NCBI GenBank assembly: GCA_022826645.1
Contig: JAJDUM010000123.1
Span: forward strand, 1 to 43,853
Length of the DNA stretch: 43,853 nt
DNA from: Candidatus Poribacteria bacterium
Lineage (GTDB): Bacteria; Poribacteria; WGA-4E; PCPOR2b
Direction: 5' to 3'
Shown: positions 26,782-34,654 of the stretch, piece by piece
How positions within the stretch are numbered: position 1 is the stretch's first letter
Layout of the letters: every line of letters begins with the position of its first letter
Made by a program: the position numbers and the translations under genes
The notes under the pieces: generated by a model
Seen by the model: only the letters and a program-made list of their open reading frames with translations
What the model was told of the DNA's origin: nothing
The model's database searches: none

Positions 26782-26810
26782 TTGTTAACGACAACGATAG
26801 GAAGTATACT
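26782..26810 (+). promoter_or_regulatory. Promoter of the MTA-phosphorylase-like gene
   Basis: TTGTTA (26782-26787) and TATACT (26805-26810) are separated by 17 nt, and GGAG precedes the ATG at 26834. No equally good promoter was seen for the divergent radical SAM gene in this 150-nt gap. Confidence 0.5.
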
Positions 26811-26833
26811 GACTTAAATAGAATGGAGAACTC

Positions 26834-27697
26834 ATGAGTGTTAAAATCGGCGTGATCGGCGGTTCAGGATTTTATCAGATGGAGGGACTAACCGATGTTG
26901 AAGAAATCGAGGTTGAAACCCCTTTTGGAAAGCCGAGCGATTCATTAATTTTAGGTACACTTGAAGGGACGCGTGTGGTTTTTCTACCGCGTCACGGCGT
27001 GGGGCATCGACTTCTCCCATCGGAGATTAATGTGCGCGCTAACATCTACGCCTTGAAAAGCTTAGGAGTCGAGTGGATTATCTCTGCAAGTGCAGTCGGT
27101 AGCCTCAGAGAAGAGATCGAACCGCGCCACTTTGTTGTTCCCGATCAACTTTATGACCATACCAAGAACCGGGTAAGTACCTTCTTTGGCGAAGGACTCG
27201 CTGCCCACGTCAGCCTTGCCCACCCGTTTTGTCCTATCCTGAGCCAACTGATACATGACGGTGCCCGCGATGTTGGTGCAACGGTTCATAAAGGTGGTAC
27301 ATATATCTGTATGGAGGGACCCGCCTTCTCTACGGAGGCTGAATCCAATGTTTACAGGCATCTCGGATTCGACGTCATTGGTATGACCGCTGCGCCGGAA
27401 GCGAAACTTGCCCGCGAGGCAGAAATCTGTTACGGCGTTCTCGCTTGTTCAACCGACTATGACTGCTGGCATCCCGACCACGATGCGGTCACAGCGGAGA
27501 TGATTCTTGAGAATTTATCCGCTAATGTGGAAACCGCCAAACGTATCGTCAGGGCTGTGATTTCTAACCTTTCTGCAGAACGCGTTGACTGTTCTTACTC
27601 TCATGCACTTGAGAAATCAATTGTCACGGATCCGACGCGAATGTCCGCATCAACGAGGCAGAAACTTGACCTATTAGTCGGCAAATATCTAAAATAA
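26834..27697 (+). CDS. mtnP: S-methyl-5'-thioadenosine phosphorylase family protein
   Basis: A 287-residue nucleoside phosphorylase of the MTAP/PNP type. GVIGGSGFY and LPRHGVGH form the phosphate site, CMEGPAFSTEAE and VIGMTAAPEAKLAREAE the base and ribose sites, and STDYDCWHPDHDAV is very close to animal and archaeal MTA phosphorylases. It would release adenine from 5'-modified 5'-deoxyadenosines. It diverges from the ArsS-like gene, whose product class is a 5'-deoxy-5'-arsinoyl adenosine, so it may act on that compound; ordinary methionine salvage is the default role. It is the only + strand gene between 22254 and the right edge insertion sequence. Confidence 0.92.
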   Translation: MSVKIGVIGGSGFYQMEGLTDVEEIEVETPFGKPSDSLILGTLEGTRVVFLPRHGVGHRLLPSEINVRANIYALKSLGVEWIISASAVGSLREEIEPRHFVVPDQLYDHTKNRVSTFFGEGLAAHVSLAHPFCPILSQLIHDGARDVGATVHKGGTYICMEGPAFSTEAESNVYRHLGFDVIGMTAAPEAKLAREAEICYGVLACSTDYDCWHPDHDAVTAEMILENLSANVETAKRIVRAVISNLSAERVDCSYSHALEKSIVTDPTRMSASTRQKLDLLVGKYLK

Positions 27698-27708
27698 TCT
27701 CCCGACCT

Positions 27709-28722
27709 TTATTGCGCTTCAAGCCTCTCAAGTAGGTTTGCTGCCCGTTCCCGTTTTGCCGGATCCGTATCGCGGGCCACGATCCGCTGCAGCACCGAGA
27801 CCGAACCTTTGTCTCCTTTTTCCGCCATCTCAAATCCCATCTTGTCCCGTTTCTCGTGGTAGCTATTATCGTACTCCTTGACCGCCATATCCCACTTCTC
27901 CCAGTAGTACTTCAGATCGTCCCGATCCCAATCGGAATCCGCGTAGATCTCTTCCCAAGTGGCCGGCTGAGCGTGTGGTAGTAGGCTGCCCGGTGCAATG
28001 GGATCGCTTACTTTCTGGTATCTGGCATCCATCGACATACGCAGCCTGTCGCTCGAATTCGATACGCCCTTGTGCACCACCATGCTATGAAATATTAACA
28101 CGTCTCCCTGCTTAAACGGGTTGTTGACCCAAGTTCCTTCAAGTGGGTTGGTGACCGCAATGCCACCCGCCCCCATCGCTGGCTTAAAGTCGTAGACGCC
28201 TTGCCGATGCGAGCCTGACGCGATTTGTAGTCCACCTAACTCCGGTGGTATGTCGCACAACGGTATCCATGCAGTATAGGTCTCAGCCGTGCCCTGGATA
28301 GGGATAAAGTCTTGGTGCGGGGGTGTGGTGAACACCTCCCGCTGCGGGAAAATCGTTCGTCCAATAATCCGCGCATGCGGCATCACAGGTTCACCCAATA
28401 TCCGCTCCATCACACCAATTAAGTTTGGATGATGCTGCAGAGCCTGAAACTCTTGGAGTTTGTACATGTGCAAATACACTCCCATGTACTCCGGTTGCGG
28501 CTCAACACAAAAACTGTTCAGATCCGCGAGGGCGTCTTCCAACGGCGTGTCTTTCTTAACCCAACCTGCATCTCGCGCAATTTCAAGACACTGTATCCGC
28601 AAGTTCTCCAGCACGTCGATGGGCAGTAGGCCACGGATAAATAGGTATCCGTCTCGCTCGGCGCGCTCGCGCAATTCAGACTCATCATTCACAACGTCCG
28701 TCGAATCAAGAAAAGGTTGCAT
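27709..28722 (-). CDS. Phytanoyl-CoA dioxygenase family protein 4
   Basis: A 337-residue PhyH-type dioxygenase, longer than the other three because of an acidic, lysine-rich C-terminal helix region. Iron ligands at about H136 and D138 (PPHQDF) and H217 (VVHKGVSN). LQIASGSHRQGV is the family loop. ATG 28722 has GGAGG 8 nt upstream, and a strong promoter lies 33-61 nt upstream, so it is transcribed on its own. It converges with the MTA-phosphorylase gene, with only 11 nt between the two stops. Substrate unknown. Confidence 0.9.
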   Translation of the reverse strand: MQPFLDSTDVVNDESELRERAERDGYLFIRGLLPIDVLENLRIQCLEIARDAGWVKKDTPLEDALADLNSFCVEPQPEYMGVYLHMYKLQEFQALQHHPNLIGVMERILGEPVMPHARIIGRTIFPQREVFTTPPHQDFIPIQGTAETYTAWIPLCDIPPELGGLQIASGSHRQGVYDFKPAMGAGGIAVTNPLEGTWVNNPFKQGDVLIFHSMVVHKGVSNSSDRLRMSMDARYQKVSDPIAPGSLLPHAQPATWEEIYADSDWDRDDLKYYWEKWDMAVKEYDNSYHEKRDKMGFEMAEKGDKGSVSVLQRIVARDTDPAKRERAANLLERLEAQ

Positions 28723-28754
28723 CTGTGTTCCTCCTTAAAGATTCCTTACAAAAA

Positions 28755-28783
28755 AGATTATCACGGATTTTTAGAAGTGTCAA
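28755..28783 (-). promoter_or_regulatory. Strong sigma70-type promoter of PhyH 4
   Basis: On the - strand a perfect TTGACA (28783-28778) is followed after 17 nt by TAATCT (28760-28755), preceded by TG as in an extended -10 box. Transcription would begin about 25 nt before the PhyH 4 ATG. This is the closest match to a consensus promoter in the window. Confidence 0.7.
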
Positions 28784-28830
28784 CTTCCTTTTTGATATCG
28801 AAGATGGATAGAATCCCGATTGTTTACAGT

Positions 28831-29769
28831 CTAACTATCTTGATTGGGTCGATCGGTCAAAGTCTGATATTCTGCAATTTTTTGGAGAAGCATTAACTGC
28901 TCGGATCGTTCAATTGGGGCTGCATCTAAGGGTTTAGGGACAAAGTTTGTTACCAATGCCTCAAGCATCGGCTTTCTATTGGCTTCCGCTGCGCCGACAT
29001 GATAGAAGTGTTCTTTGGTCAGGATGTTGAATCTTGACCATAATGCGCCGAGGAAGGTATTTTCTCGGTGTTGGTTGCTATGCCAAGTGGACAGAATAAA
29101 CTTACAAGGGCACTGGCTCAGAATCGTGAACAGTTGTTGTTCATTTTTTTGGTCCCAACTATCGAAGTAGTCCACGTGTCTTCCCACGTAGGGCGGATCG
29201 CAATATACAAAATCGTCCTCGGAAAGCCCACTTAGTGTTGCTCTAAAATCCTGACAGATAAATGACCAATTGAAATTCCGTGACGCTGCGTGAACGAAGT
29301 CAACCTGATTCACAATCTTTGTAATATATGCCTTAGAAAATCGCTGTGGTTTGTGCCCGAAGGGTACATTAAAACCTCCCTTGCCATTGAAACGAATTAT
29401 GCCGTTGAAGCAAGATCGATTCAGAAAAAGAAAATCCAAGGGATCATGATATTTATTGAATCGGGATCGCACTTCATAATAGTAATCTTTACCAGACTCA
29501 GACAGCATTTTGCCTTCACGTTCCAAAAAACTCCTAACCTTCAAACCATTCAGTTTCCCATTAGAAATTGCTTGATAGAAGTTAATCAAGTGTGGGTTGC
29601 TATCTGCAAACAAGGCATTACGTGCCATAACGTTGAAACCGACGACTCCAGAACCCATAAAAGGTTCGACCCAAGTTCCTTCAAAAGCCCAATCTACAGT
29701 TTGCTTGATCAAAGGTATAAGTTTGGTTTTTATCCCCTGACACTTAATTGGTGGAACCATAATTTTCAT
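28831..29769 (-). CDS. Dam-type (D12 class) DNA adenine N6-methyltransferase, orphan
   Basis: A 312-residue class alpha N6-adenine methyltransferase related to Dam and M.DpnII. SAM-binding motif I is EPFMGSG at residues 35-41, and the catalytic motif IV is DPPY at residues 191-194; FLNRSCFNGIIRFN and FNVPFG are further D12 features. The N-terminus is KCQGIKTKLIPLI, where Dam proteins have KWxGGK. ATG 29769 has AGGAG upstream. No restriction endonuclease gene is adjacent. By eye it is richer in A and T than its neighbours, which suggests transfer. Target could be GATC, unproven. Confidence 0.88.
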   Translation of the reverse strand: MKIMVPPIKCQGIKTKLIPLIKQTVDWAFEGTWVEPFMGSGVVGFNVMARNALFADSNPHLINFYQAISNGKLNGLKVRSFLEREGKMLSESGKDYYYEVRSRFNKYHDPLDFLFLNRSCFNGIIRFNGKGGFNVPFGHKPQRFSKAYITKIVNQVDFVHAASRNFNWSFICQDFRATLSGLSEDDFVYCDPPYVGRHVDYFDSWDQKNEQQLFTILSQCPCKFILSTWHSNQHRENTFLGALWSRFNILTKEHFYHVGAAEANRKPMLEALVTNFVPKPLDAAPIERSEQLMLLQKIAEYQTLTDRPNQDS

Positions 29770-29793
29770 TAGGTACTCCTGATTAAGAATAGG

Positions 29794-31137
29794 TCAAGGG
29801 TCCACCTGTTTTAGAGCCTCGATCAAACTTTTTTCGATCAGGTCACATAATTCATCTATATCTGATTTCTCTGCGATTAGCGCCGGTGCGACCGCAAACC
29901 ATGTTGGATCAACGCGAATAACCAAACCGTTCTGCAGCGCGGTCCGTTTCAAAGCACTCCCAAGTTCAGGATACGGCTGCATGGTCTGGTTATCCGTCAC
30001 CAGTTCCACACCGCGCAATACGCCCTTCCCACGCACTTCCCGGGCGACGCCGTACTGCTTCAAATCCTCAAGCCTTGCAGCGAGATGGTCCCCCAGTTCA
30101 CGCGCTTTATGAGCGAGCTCTTTTTCTACCATCTCATCAATGACGGCGATGCCCACAGCACTTGCAAGTGGATTGCCCGCAAATGTGTGACCATGTGCAA
30201 AATTCACGTCATCTGCTGCCGGACCGTAGAAGACTTCGCCCATGTCCTCCCGTGCTATCATCGCGCCCAAGGGGATCGTGCCGCTAGACAGTCCTTTCCC
30301 ACTGCAGATGATATCCGGCGTTACGCCGAAGGTCTGCGCTGCGAACATAGATCCGGTCCGAGCGAACCCGGTGATGATTTCGTCGTAAATCAGGATGATG
30401 TTGTGGCGGTCACAGATCTCACGAACCAACTGAAAATATTCCGCGGTCGGTGTGATGATGCCGCCTGTGTTACCGATAGGTTCAATGATGATTCCTGCGA
30501 CGGTGTCCGGATCCTCGTTAATGATCACGTCTTCGAACATCTGTGCGCAAAACCGGTTGCACTCCTCCCAAGACGAAAAACGGTCGCGGTAATAGGTCGG
30601 CGGGAAAACCTTCAGGAAGCCGCCCATCTGTGGCTCAAACGCAGTTTTTCGCTTGCCCGTACCGCTAGCGGACATCGCACCGAAAGTCGCACCGTGGTAT
30701 CCGAAATATCGGCTGATAAACTTGTACTTGCCCGGCTGTCCGCTCTGCTTAAAATATTGACGGGTGAATTTCATCGCAGACTCAATTGATTCCGAGCCGC
30801 CGCTGTAAGGCTTGATATAGTTCAAGTTACCGGGTGTCACCTCGCCTAACCTCTCGATGAAATCCAGCGTAACATCTGCAATCCCATGCATTGAAGGCAC
30901 AAAACTTAGCGTGTCCATCTGCCGACGCATCGCTTCCATAAGTCGTGGGTGTTTATGTCCGAGCGTAGCGACAAATATACCGCCGATGCCATCGAAATAA
31001 CGTTTCCCTTCTACATCCCAGTAATAGAGCCCTTCCGCCCGCTCCACAATAAGCGGATTCTTGAAAAATTCCGCAGTTTGCTGATAGTCCAGAAAAGTGC
31101 GTTTAAGCAGTTTCTTTCGACGTTTGTTAAGGTTCAA
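29794..31137 (-). CDS. Class III PLP-dependent aminotransferase
   Basis: A 447-residue fold-type I, class III aminotransferase (acetylornithine/4-aminobutyrate/AGXT2-like). The Asp that binds the pyridine nitrogen is at about D252 (LIYDEIITGFART) and the PLP lysine at about K281 (CSGKGLSSG). PYSGGSESIESAMK holds the phosphate-binding loop. Translation begins at TTG 31137: no ATG exists before residue 67, AAAGGA lies upstream, and TTGA overlaps the deformylase stop, so the two are translationally coupled. The amino donor and acceptor are unknown; beta-alanine, taurine or alanine-glyoxylate types are all possible. Confidence 0.9.
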   Translation of the reverse strand: MNLNKRRKKLLKRTFLDYQQTAEFFKNPLIVERAEGLYYWDVEGKRYFDGIGGIFVATLGHKHPRLMEAMRRQMDTLSFVPSMHGIADVTLDFIERLGEVTPGNLNYIKPYSGGSESIESAMKFTRQYFKQSGQPGKYKFISRYFGYHGATFGAMSASGTGKRKTAFEPQMGGFLKVFPPTYYRDRFSSWEECNRFCAQMFEDVIINEDPDTVAGIIIEPIGNTGGIITPTAEYFQLVREICDRHNIILIYDEIITGFARTGSMFAAQTFGVTPDIICSGKGLSSGTIPLGAMIAREDMGEVFYGPAADDVNFAHGHTFAGNPLASAVGIAVIDEMVEKELAHKARELGDHLAARLEDLKQYGVAREVRGKGVLRGVELVTDNQTMQPYPELGSALKRTALQNGLVIRVDPTWFAVAPALIAEKSDIDELCDLIEKSLIEALKQVDP

Positions 31138-31652
31138 TCGGTTTTCCTTTCTTCATCTAAGAACCGGCGCTGGCTTCTGAGCGCGAAGGATTTATGATCA
31201 ATTGCACGCTGCACCGCCAATATCCCGTCGAGATGATCGACTTCGTGCTGTAGAAGCTCCGAGAGATCTCCCTCAAGTGCCATGCGCTGTTCCTCCCAAT
31301 TCTCATTCCGATATGTAATTCGACACCGTTTATGACGATGGATCTTGACGAGAAGGTCAGGAAAACTCATGCAGTCATCCCAAAGCTCCATCATCTCCGC
31401 ACTCTTGAGATCTAAGACCGGATTGATGAATACCACCGGTCTGTCGATGTGCATGTAGACCACCCGTTGCATCGCGCCGATCTGTGGTGCGGCAATGGCA
31501 CGACCCGCGTTATATTTTCGTCTGAAACCCACAAGAGTATCGTGGAGGTCTTCGATGATAGGCTCCACCTGTTTCAGCTGCTCTTGTCGGACAGGCTCAC
31601 ATATCTCAAGAAGTTTAGGGTTGCCCAGTAGCAGAATTTCCCTAACTGCCAT
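31134..31652 (-). CDS. def: Peptide deformylase, divergent
   Basis: A 172-residue metalloenzyme that removes formyl groups from nascent proteins. The zinc/iron ligands are kept: C94 and the HExxH motif H136-E137-x2-H140 (QHEVDHLDG). The other two signature motifs vary: G50-RAIAAPQIG instead of GxGLAAPQ, and DDCMSFP instead of EGCLS. It may therefore be a second, specialised deformylase. ATG 31652 has GAGG upstream. It overlaps the aminotransferase start by four bases and follows the GNAT gene by 20 nt, indicating one operon. Confidence 0.85.
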   Translation of the reverse strand: MAVREILLLGNPKLLEICEPVRQEQLKQVEPIIEDLHDTLVGFRRKYNAGRAIAAPQIGAMQRVVYMHIDRPVVFINPVLDLKSAEMMELWDDCMSFPDLLVKIHRHKRCRITYRNENWEEQRMALEGDLSELLQHEVDHLDGILAVQRAIDHKSFALRSQRRFLDEERKTD

Positions 31653-31672
31653 TCTGTATCCTCGCTTCGGGA

Positions 31673-32857
31673 TCAGGAGTGATCTAACTCCCAGATCGGG
31701 ACGTAAAAGGGGAATATCGTTTGGAGAATTTTACCCGTTTCGCCACTAATTTCAACCGGCTTTGCGGCGGGGTGCGATCCAAAGATCAGTTGTGTGAGTT
31801 GCCGACGGGTCAAGACTAAGGCGTCTGCGGATCTCTCAGTTGATAGGTCAACACCCCCATCCCTGAATCTGAGCGTCACCGCTTCATCGGTTTCTTGACA
31901 GACAAGACAAACCTCTCCACGTATGTCCGCTGACTTACTTCGCAGGTGATGCTCAATCTGTCTCAACAGTCTTTCAAGGCTATTGATGCGCATCATCTGA
32001 TACCCCACGCCGTTGGCTTCCTCAATCGGGCGTCCGCTCCCCGGTTTCTTCTCCTCTATTAGTTGTCCTAAGCTCGTTGGAACCAGTGGTAGGAGCACTT
32101 GAATCTCCGAATCAGAAGCACGGTTTAACAACAGGTGTCTGACCAAGGTTTCCAATCCCGCTTTATCGCCTCCCCCTTCAATCAATCCGGGCTTGTTAAC
32201 CCCTTCGCCAAAAATCATGTAAGCGATGACCTCCTTACCATGTGTTGCCAGGAAGGTCTTTGTCTTGGGTAAGGTAAAGAGCGCGCGATATTCCTCGCCG
32301 GTACGGGCGATCCGGTGGGGTTCCGCGGCGTGGATTTTCATCATGGCATCAAACGAATCGGTGTCCGTAGAGTGCCACCGAACTACGTCGAAAGGTCCGT
32401 CCTCAAACAGCGTATGTTCCCCCGGGAATAGTCGATACAGCCGCCCCTGTGAGCCAACCGCCTCCCAACCCGACTGCTGATAGAATGGAAACGTTGCCTC
32501 CAGCGTCCATAACACGGACAGAGGCCACCCCTCATCCTCCATGACGCGGACACAATCCCGAAGACATTGCGTCGCATATCCGCGTCTGCGGTAATCCGGA
32601 TGTGTGACCGTGGGACTGATGATTCCGAACCGGAGCCTATCCTCCCCAACAACAGCCTCGCGCCCCCATACCGGTACATGGGCAACGACCACCCCATCCA
32701 CCTTGAGAATACGCATATACTCCATCTTGGACTGGTTAAACACCAACGGATAGTCTGTACGAATATCTTGGTCTGTACCTGTCCTAAAGACCGAATTGAT
32801 CAGCGCGATCACCTCTTCAAACTCCGATGCTCTACATCCGTGTGGTCCATCAATCAT
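31673..32857 (-). CDS. GNAT family N-acetyltransferase, Eis-like two-domain protein
   Basis: A 394-residue protein with an N-terminal GNAT domain: VTHPDYRRRGYATQCLRDCV holds the acetyl-CoA motif RRxGYA. A second GNAT-like half and a C-terminal sterol-carrier-like domain (near LVLTRRQLTQLIFG) give the three-part form of Eis-type enhanced acetyltransferases. The start is ATG 32857 behind GAGGAG; GTG 32884 lacks a site. It lies between the CocE-like hydrolase (33 nt) and the deformylase (20 nt). The acetyl acceptor is unknown. Confidence 0.8.
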   Translation of the reverse strand: MIDGPHGCRASEFEEVIALINSVFRTGTDQDIRTDYPLVFNQSKMEYMRILKVDGVVVAHVPVWGREAVVGEDRLRFGIISPTVTHPDYRRRGYATQCLRDCVRVMEDEGWPLSVLWTLEATFPFYQQSGWEAVGSQGRLYRLFPGEHTLFEDGPFDVVRWHSTDTDSFDAMMKIHAAEPHRIARTGEEYRALFTLPKTKTFLATHGKEVIAYMIFGEGVNKPGLIEGGGDKAGLETLVRHLLLNRASDSEIQVLLPLVPTSLGQLIEEKKPGSGRPIEEANGVGYQMMRINSLERLLRQIEHHLRSKSADIRGEVCLVCQETDEAVTLRFRDGGVDLSTERSADALVLTRRQLTQLIFGSHPAAKPVEISGETGKILQTIFPFYVPIWELDHS

Positions 32858-32890
32858 TGCTTTCGCTCCTCTCGCCGCGTGCACGACACA

Positions 32891-34606
32891 TCAAGACTTG
32901 GGGATGATCGGCAAGATAAGTCTCGACGGGTATTCGGAACTGTGGAACACGGTCTGGTGCGCTACCCGCAACTCCGTGTCCGACCAGAAATCCGCACCGG
33001 TGTTGTGGTTGCGATCAAAGTTGGGGAAATCGGAGCTCGACACATCGAGCCGAATCCGATGCCCGCGCCGAAGCAAGATGCCTGTCGGATTAAGGTAGAT
33101 GGTATATTCGTAAGGTCTCCCCGGTTCGATGGGGATCGGATCGTTGTAACCGTTCCGATAGCGTGCCCGCATGATGCCGTATGTCAGATTCACCGCTAAA
33201 CCGTCGGGGTGCACATCAATCAGTTTTGCTGTAAAATCGGTGTCGGGCGCGCTTGATGCTGCCCACAATTTTAGGACCACTGGACCCGTCACCTCAATAT
33301 CTTCTTCGAGTGGGGGCGTTTGATAGACCAGAACATCTCGTCTCCCGTCCAGTGGAGATTGATCTCGCGGTGCCGCTTGTGCGTCAATTCCCATCAGGCT
33401 CATCACCGGATCTCTAGGATCGTAGTCATACGCATCAGGAGGTTCATTGCCCGGCTCAGAGATGGAGAGCGCGCCGTCACCACCCACGGTATTAGCGGAG
33501 CCATCGCTGCGAAGGAAAAACTCAGTGTATCGAGTGCGATCCAAGGGCCACTCGGACTCAAATCGCCACCTGTCTTCACCCATAATAAATAGCTTCACCG
33601 GTGGTTCAGATTCCAATCCATTATTAATCTCCTTGAACCGATAATCATACCACCGAGTGACTTCCTGAGGATAAGTGGTATCCGCGTCGTGACCAAAATC
33701 CAGCGGTCCTTGGCTTCGAGTTAGGTTATTACTATTGTGCCCCCACGGTCCAATGATTAGCCGATGTTGGTCTCGAAGCGATTCGGGCCCTTCCGTCACC
33801 ATACCCGTGAAATTATCAATCGTCCCAATAAGCCGGTCATACCAGCCTGTCAATTGGCATGTGGGCACATTGACCTTGTGATGGATGTCTTGGAACGCCC
33901 AAAATTCTTTATCCTGTTCCCTGAGGTACGTTTTGAGGAGTGGGGTCAAGCTAGAAAATAGATCATCGGGCAGTCCACCTAAGGGCAAGTACCAGATCCA
34001 CTTGCCTCGTTCCACTTCGTGCCACTGTGCATCAGCTTCGTCCTCAGATTTGGGTCCAAACGCATCCCCGATCCGACGACGCGCGTTGACCGCCATCTTG
34101 TAGGTCCACTGGAGACGACGCCCTGTTTCAAAAATGCCAAAGTTTAGGTCGAGCAGCCGTGACGACATACCGCTCGCAAACAGCGCCTTGAGGGAGGGCG
34201 GTTGTGTTCCGGCGAGACGCCATATACACCATGACGGATAGGAATGTCCCCAGGTCCCGACCTGTCCGTCGCTGCCGGAAATGCCCGCTGCCCATTCAAC
34301 GGTGTCGTAACCGTCTTGAGCGTCGAAGGTTTCGGTATTGTTCTGAAACTGCCAGAAATACTCCCCATCGGAAATGCCGCGCCCCCGGATATCTTGGACG
34401 ACTGCAATATACCCCTTACCAGCCAACGCTCGTGCAGTCTGGATGTAGGTGTCTTGCCCTTTGTCATACGGTGTGCGACATAACAACACCGGACAGGTTG
34501 CTATCCCGACTGGTCGATAGATATCCGATCGGAGCAGCACTCCATCCCGCATTCCGGTGGGAACGTCCTGCTCAACAGTTAGGGAAAAATCTTCGCTTTT
34601 AGTCAT
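32891..34606 (-). CDS. CocE/NonD family hydrolase (S15-type)
   Basis: A 571-residue alpha/beta hydrolase of the CocE/X-Pro dipeptidyl-peptidase (S15) type, acting on ester or peptide bonds. The N-terminal PTGMRDGVLLRSDIYRP and VVQDIRGRGISDG are typical; the nucleophile lies at about S122 in GTWGHSYPSW; the C-terminal jelly-roll domain includes GPVVLKLWAASSAPDTDF and RRGHRIRLDVSSSDFPNFDRN. No signal peptide is visible. ATG 34606 has no strong ribosome site, and it starts 48 nt after the trpB stop. Confidence 0.9.
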   Translation of the reverse strand: MTKSEDFSLTVEQDVPTGMRDGVLLRSDIYRPVGIATCPVLLCRTPYDKGQDTYIQTARALAGKGYIAVVQDIRGRGISDGEYFWQFQNNTETFDAQDGYDTVEWAAGISGSDGQVGTWGHSYPSWCIWRLAGTQPPSLKALFASGMSSRLLDLNFGIFETGRRLQWTYKMAVNARRRIGDAFGPKSEDEADAQWHEVERGKWIWYLPLGGLPDDLFSSLTPLLKTYLREQDKEFWAFQDIHHKVNVPTCQLTGWYDRLIGTIDNFTGMVTEGPESLRDQHRLIIGPWGHNSNNLTRSQGPLDFGHDADTTYPQEVTRWYDYRFKEINNGLESEPPVKLFIMGEDRWRFESEWPLDRTRYTEFFLRSDGSANTVGGDGALSISEPGNEPPDAYDYDPRDPVMSLMGIDAQAAPRDQSPLDGRRDVLVYQTPPLEEDIEVTGPVVLKLWAASSAPDTDFTAKLIDVHPDGLAVNLTYGIMRARYRNGYNDPIPIEPGRPYEYTIYLNPTGILLRRGHRIRLDVSSSDFPNFDRNHNTGADFWSDTELRVAHQTVFHSSEYPSRLILPIIPKS

Positions 34607-34654
34607 GGGGTTACTCTGTTTTCACGGTGCCAAGCTCAACGGTCACTCATTCTG

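Noticed and set aside
30085..30789. 234-residue open frame opposite the aminotransferase
   Set aside because: It lies entirely antisense to a clear class III aminotransferase and has no recognisable motif; long antisense frames are common opposite real genes.
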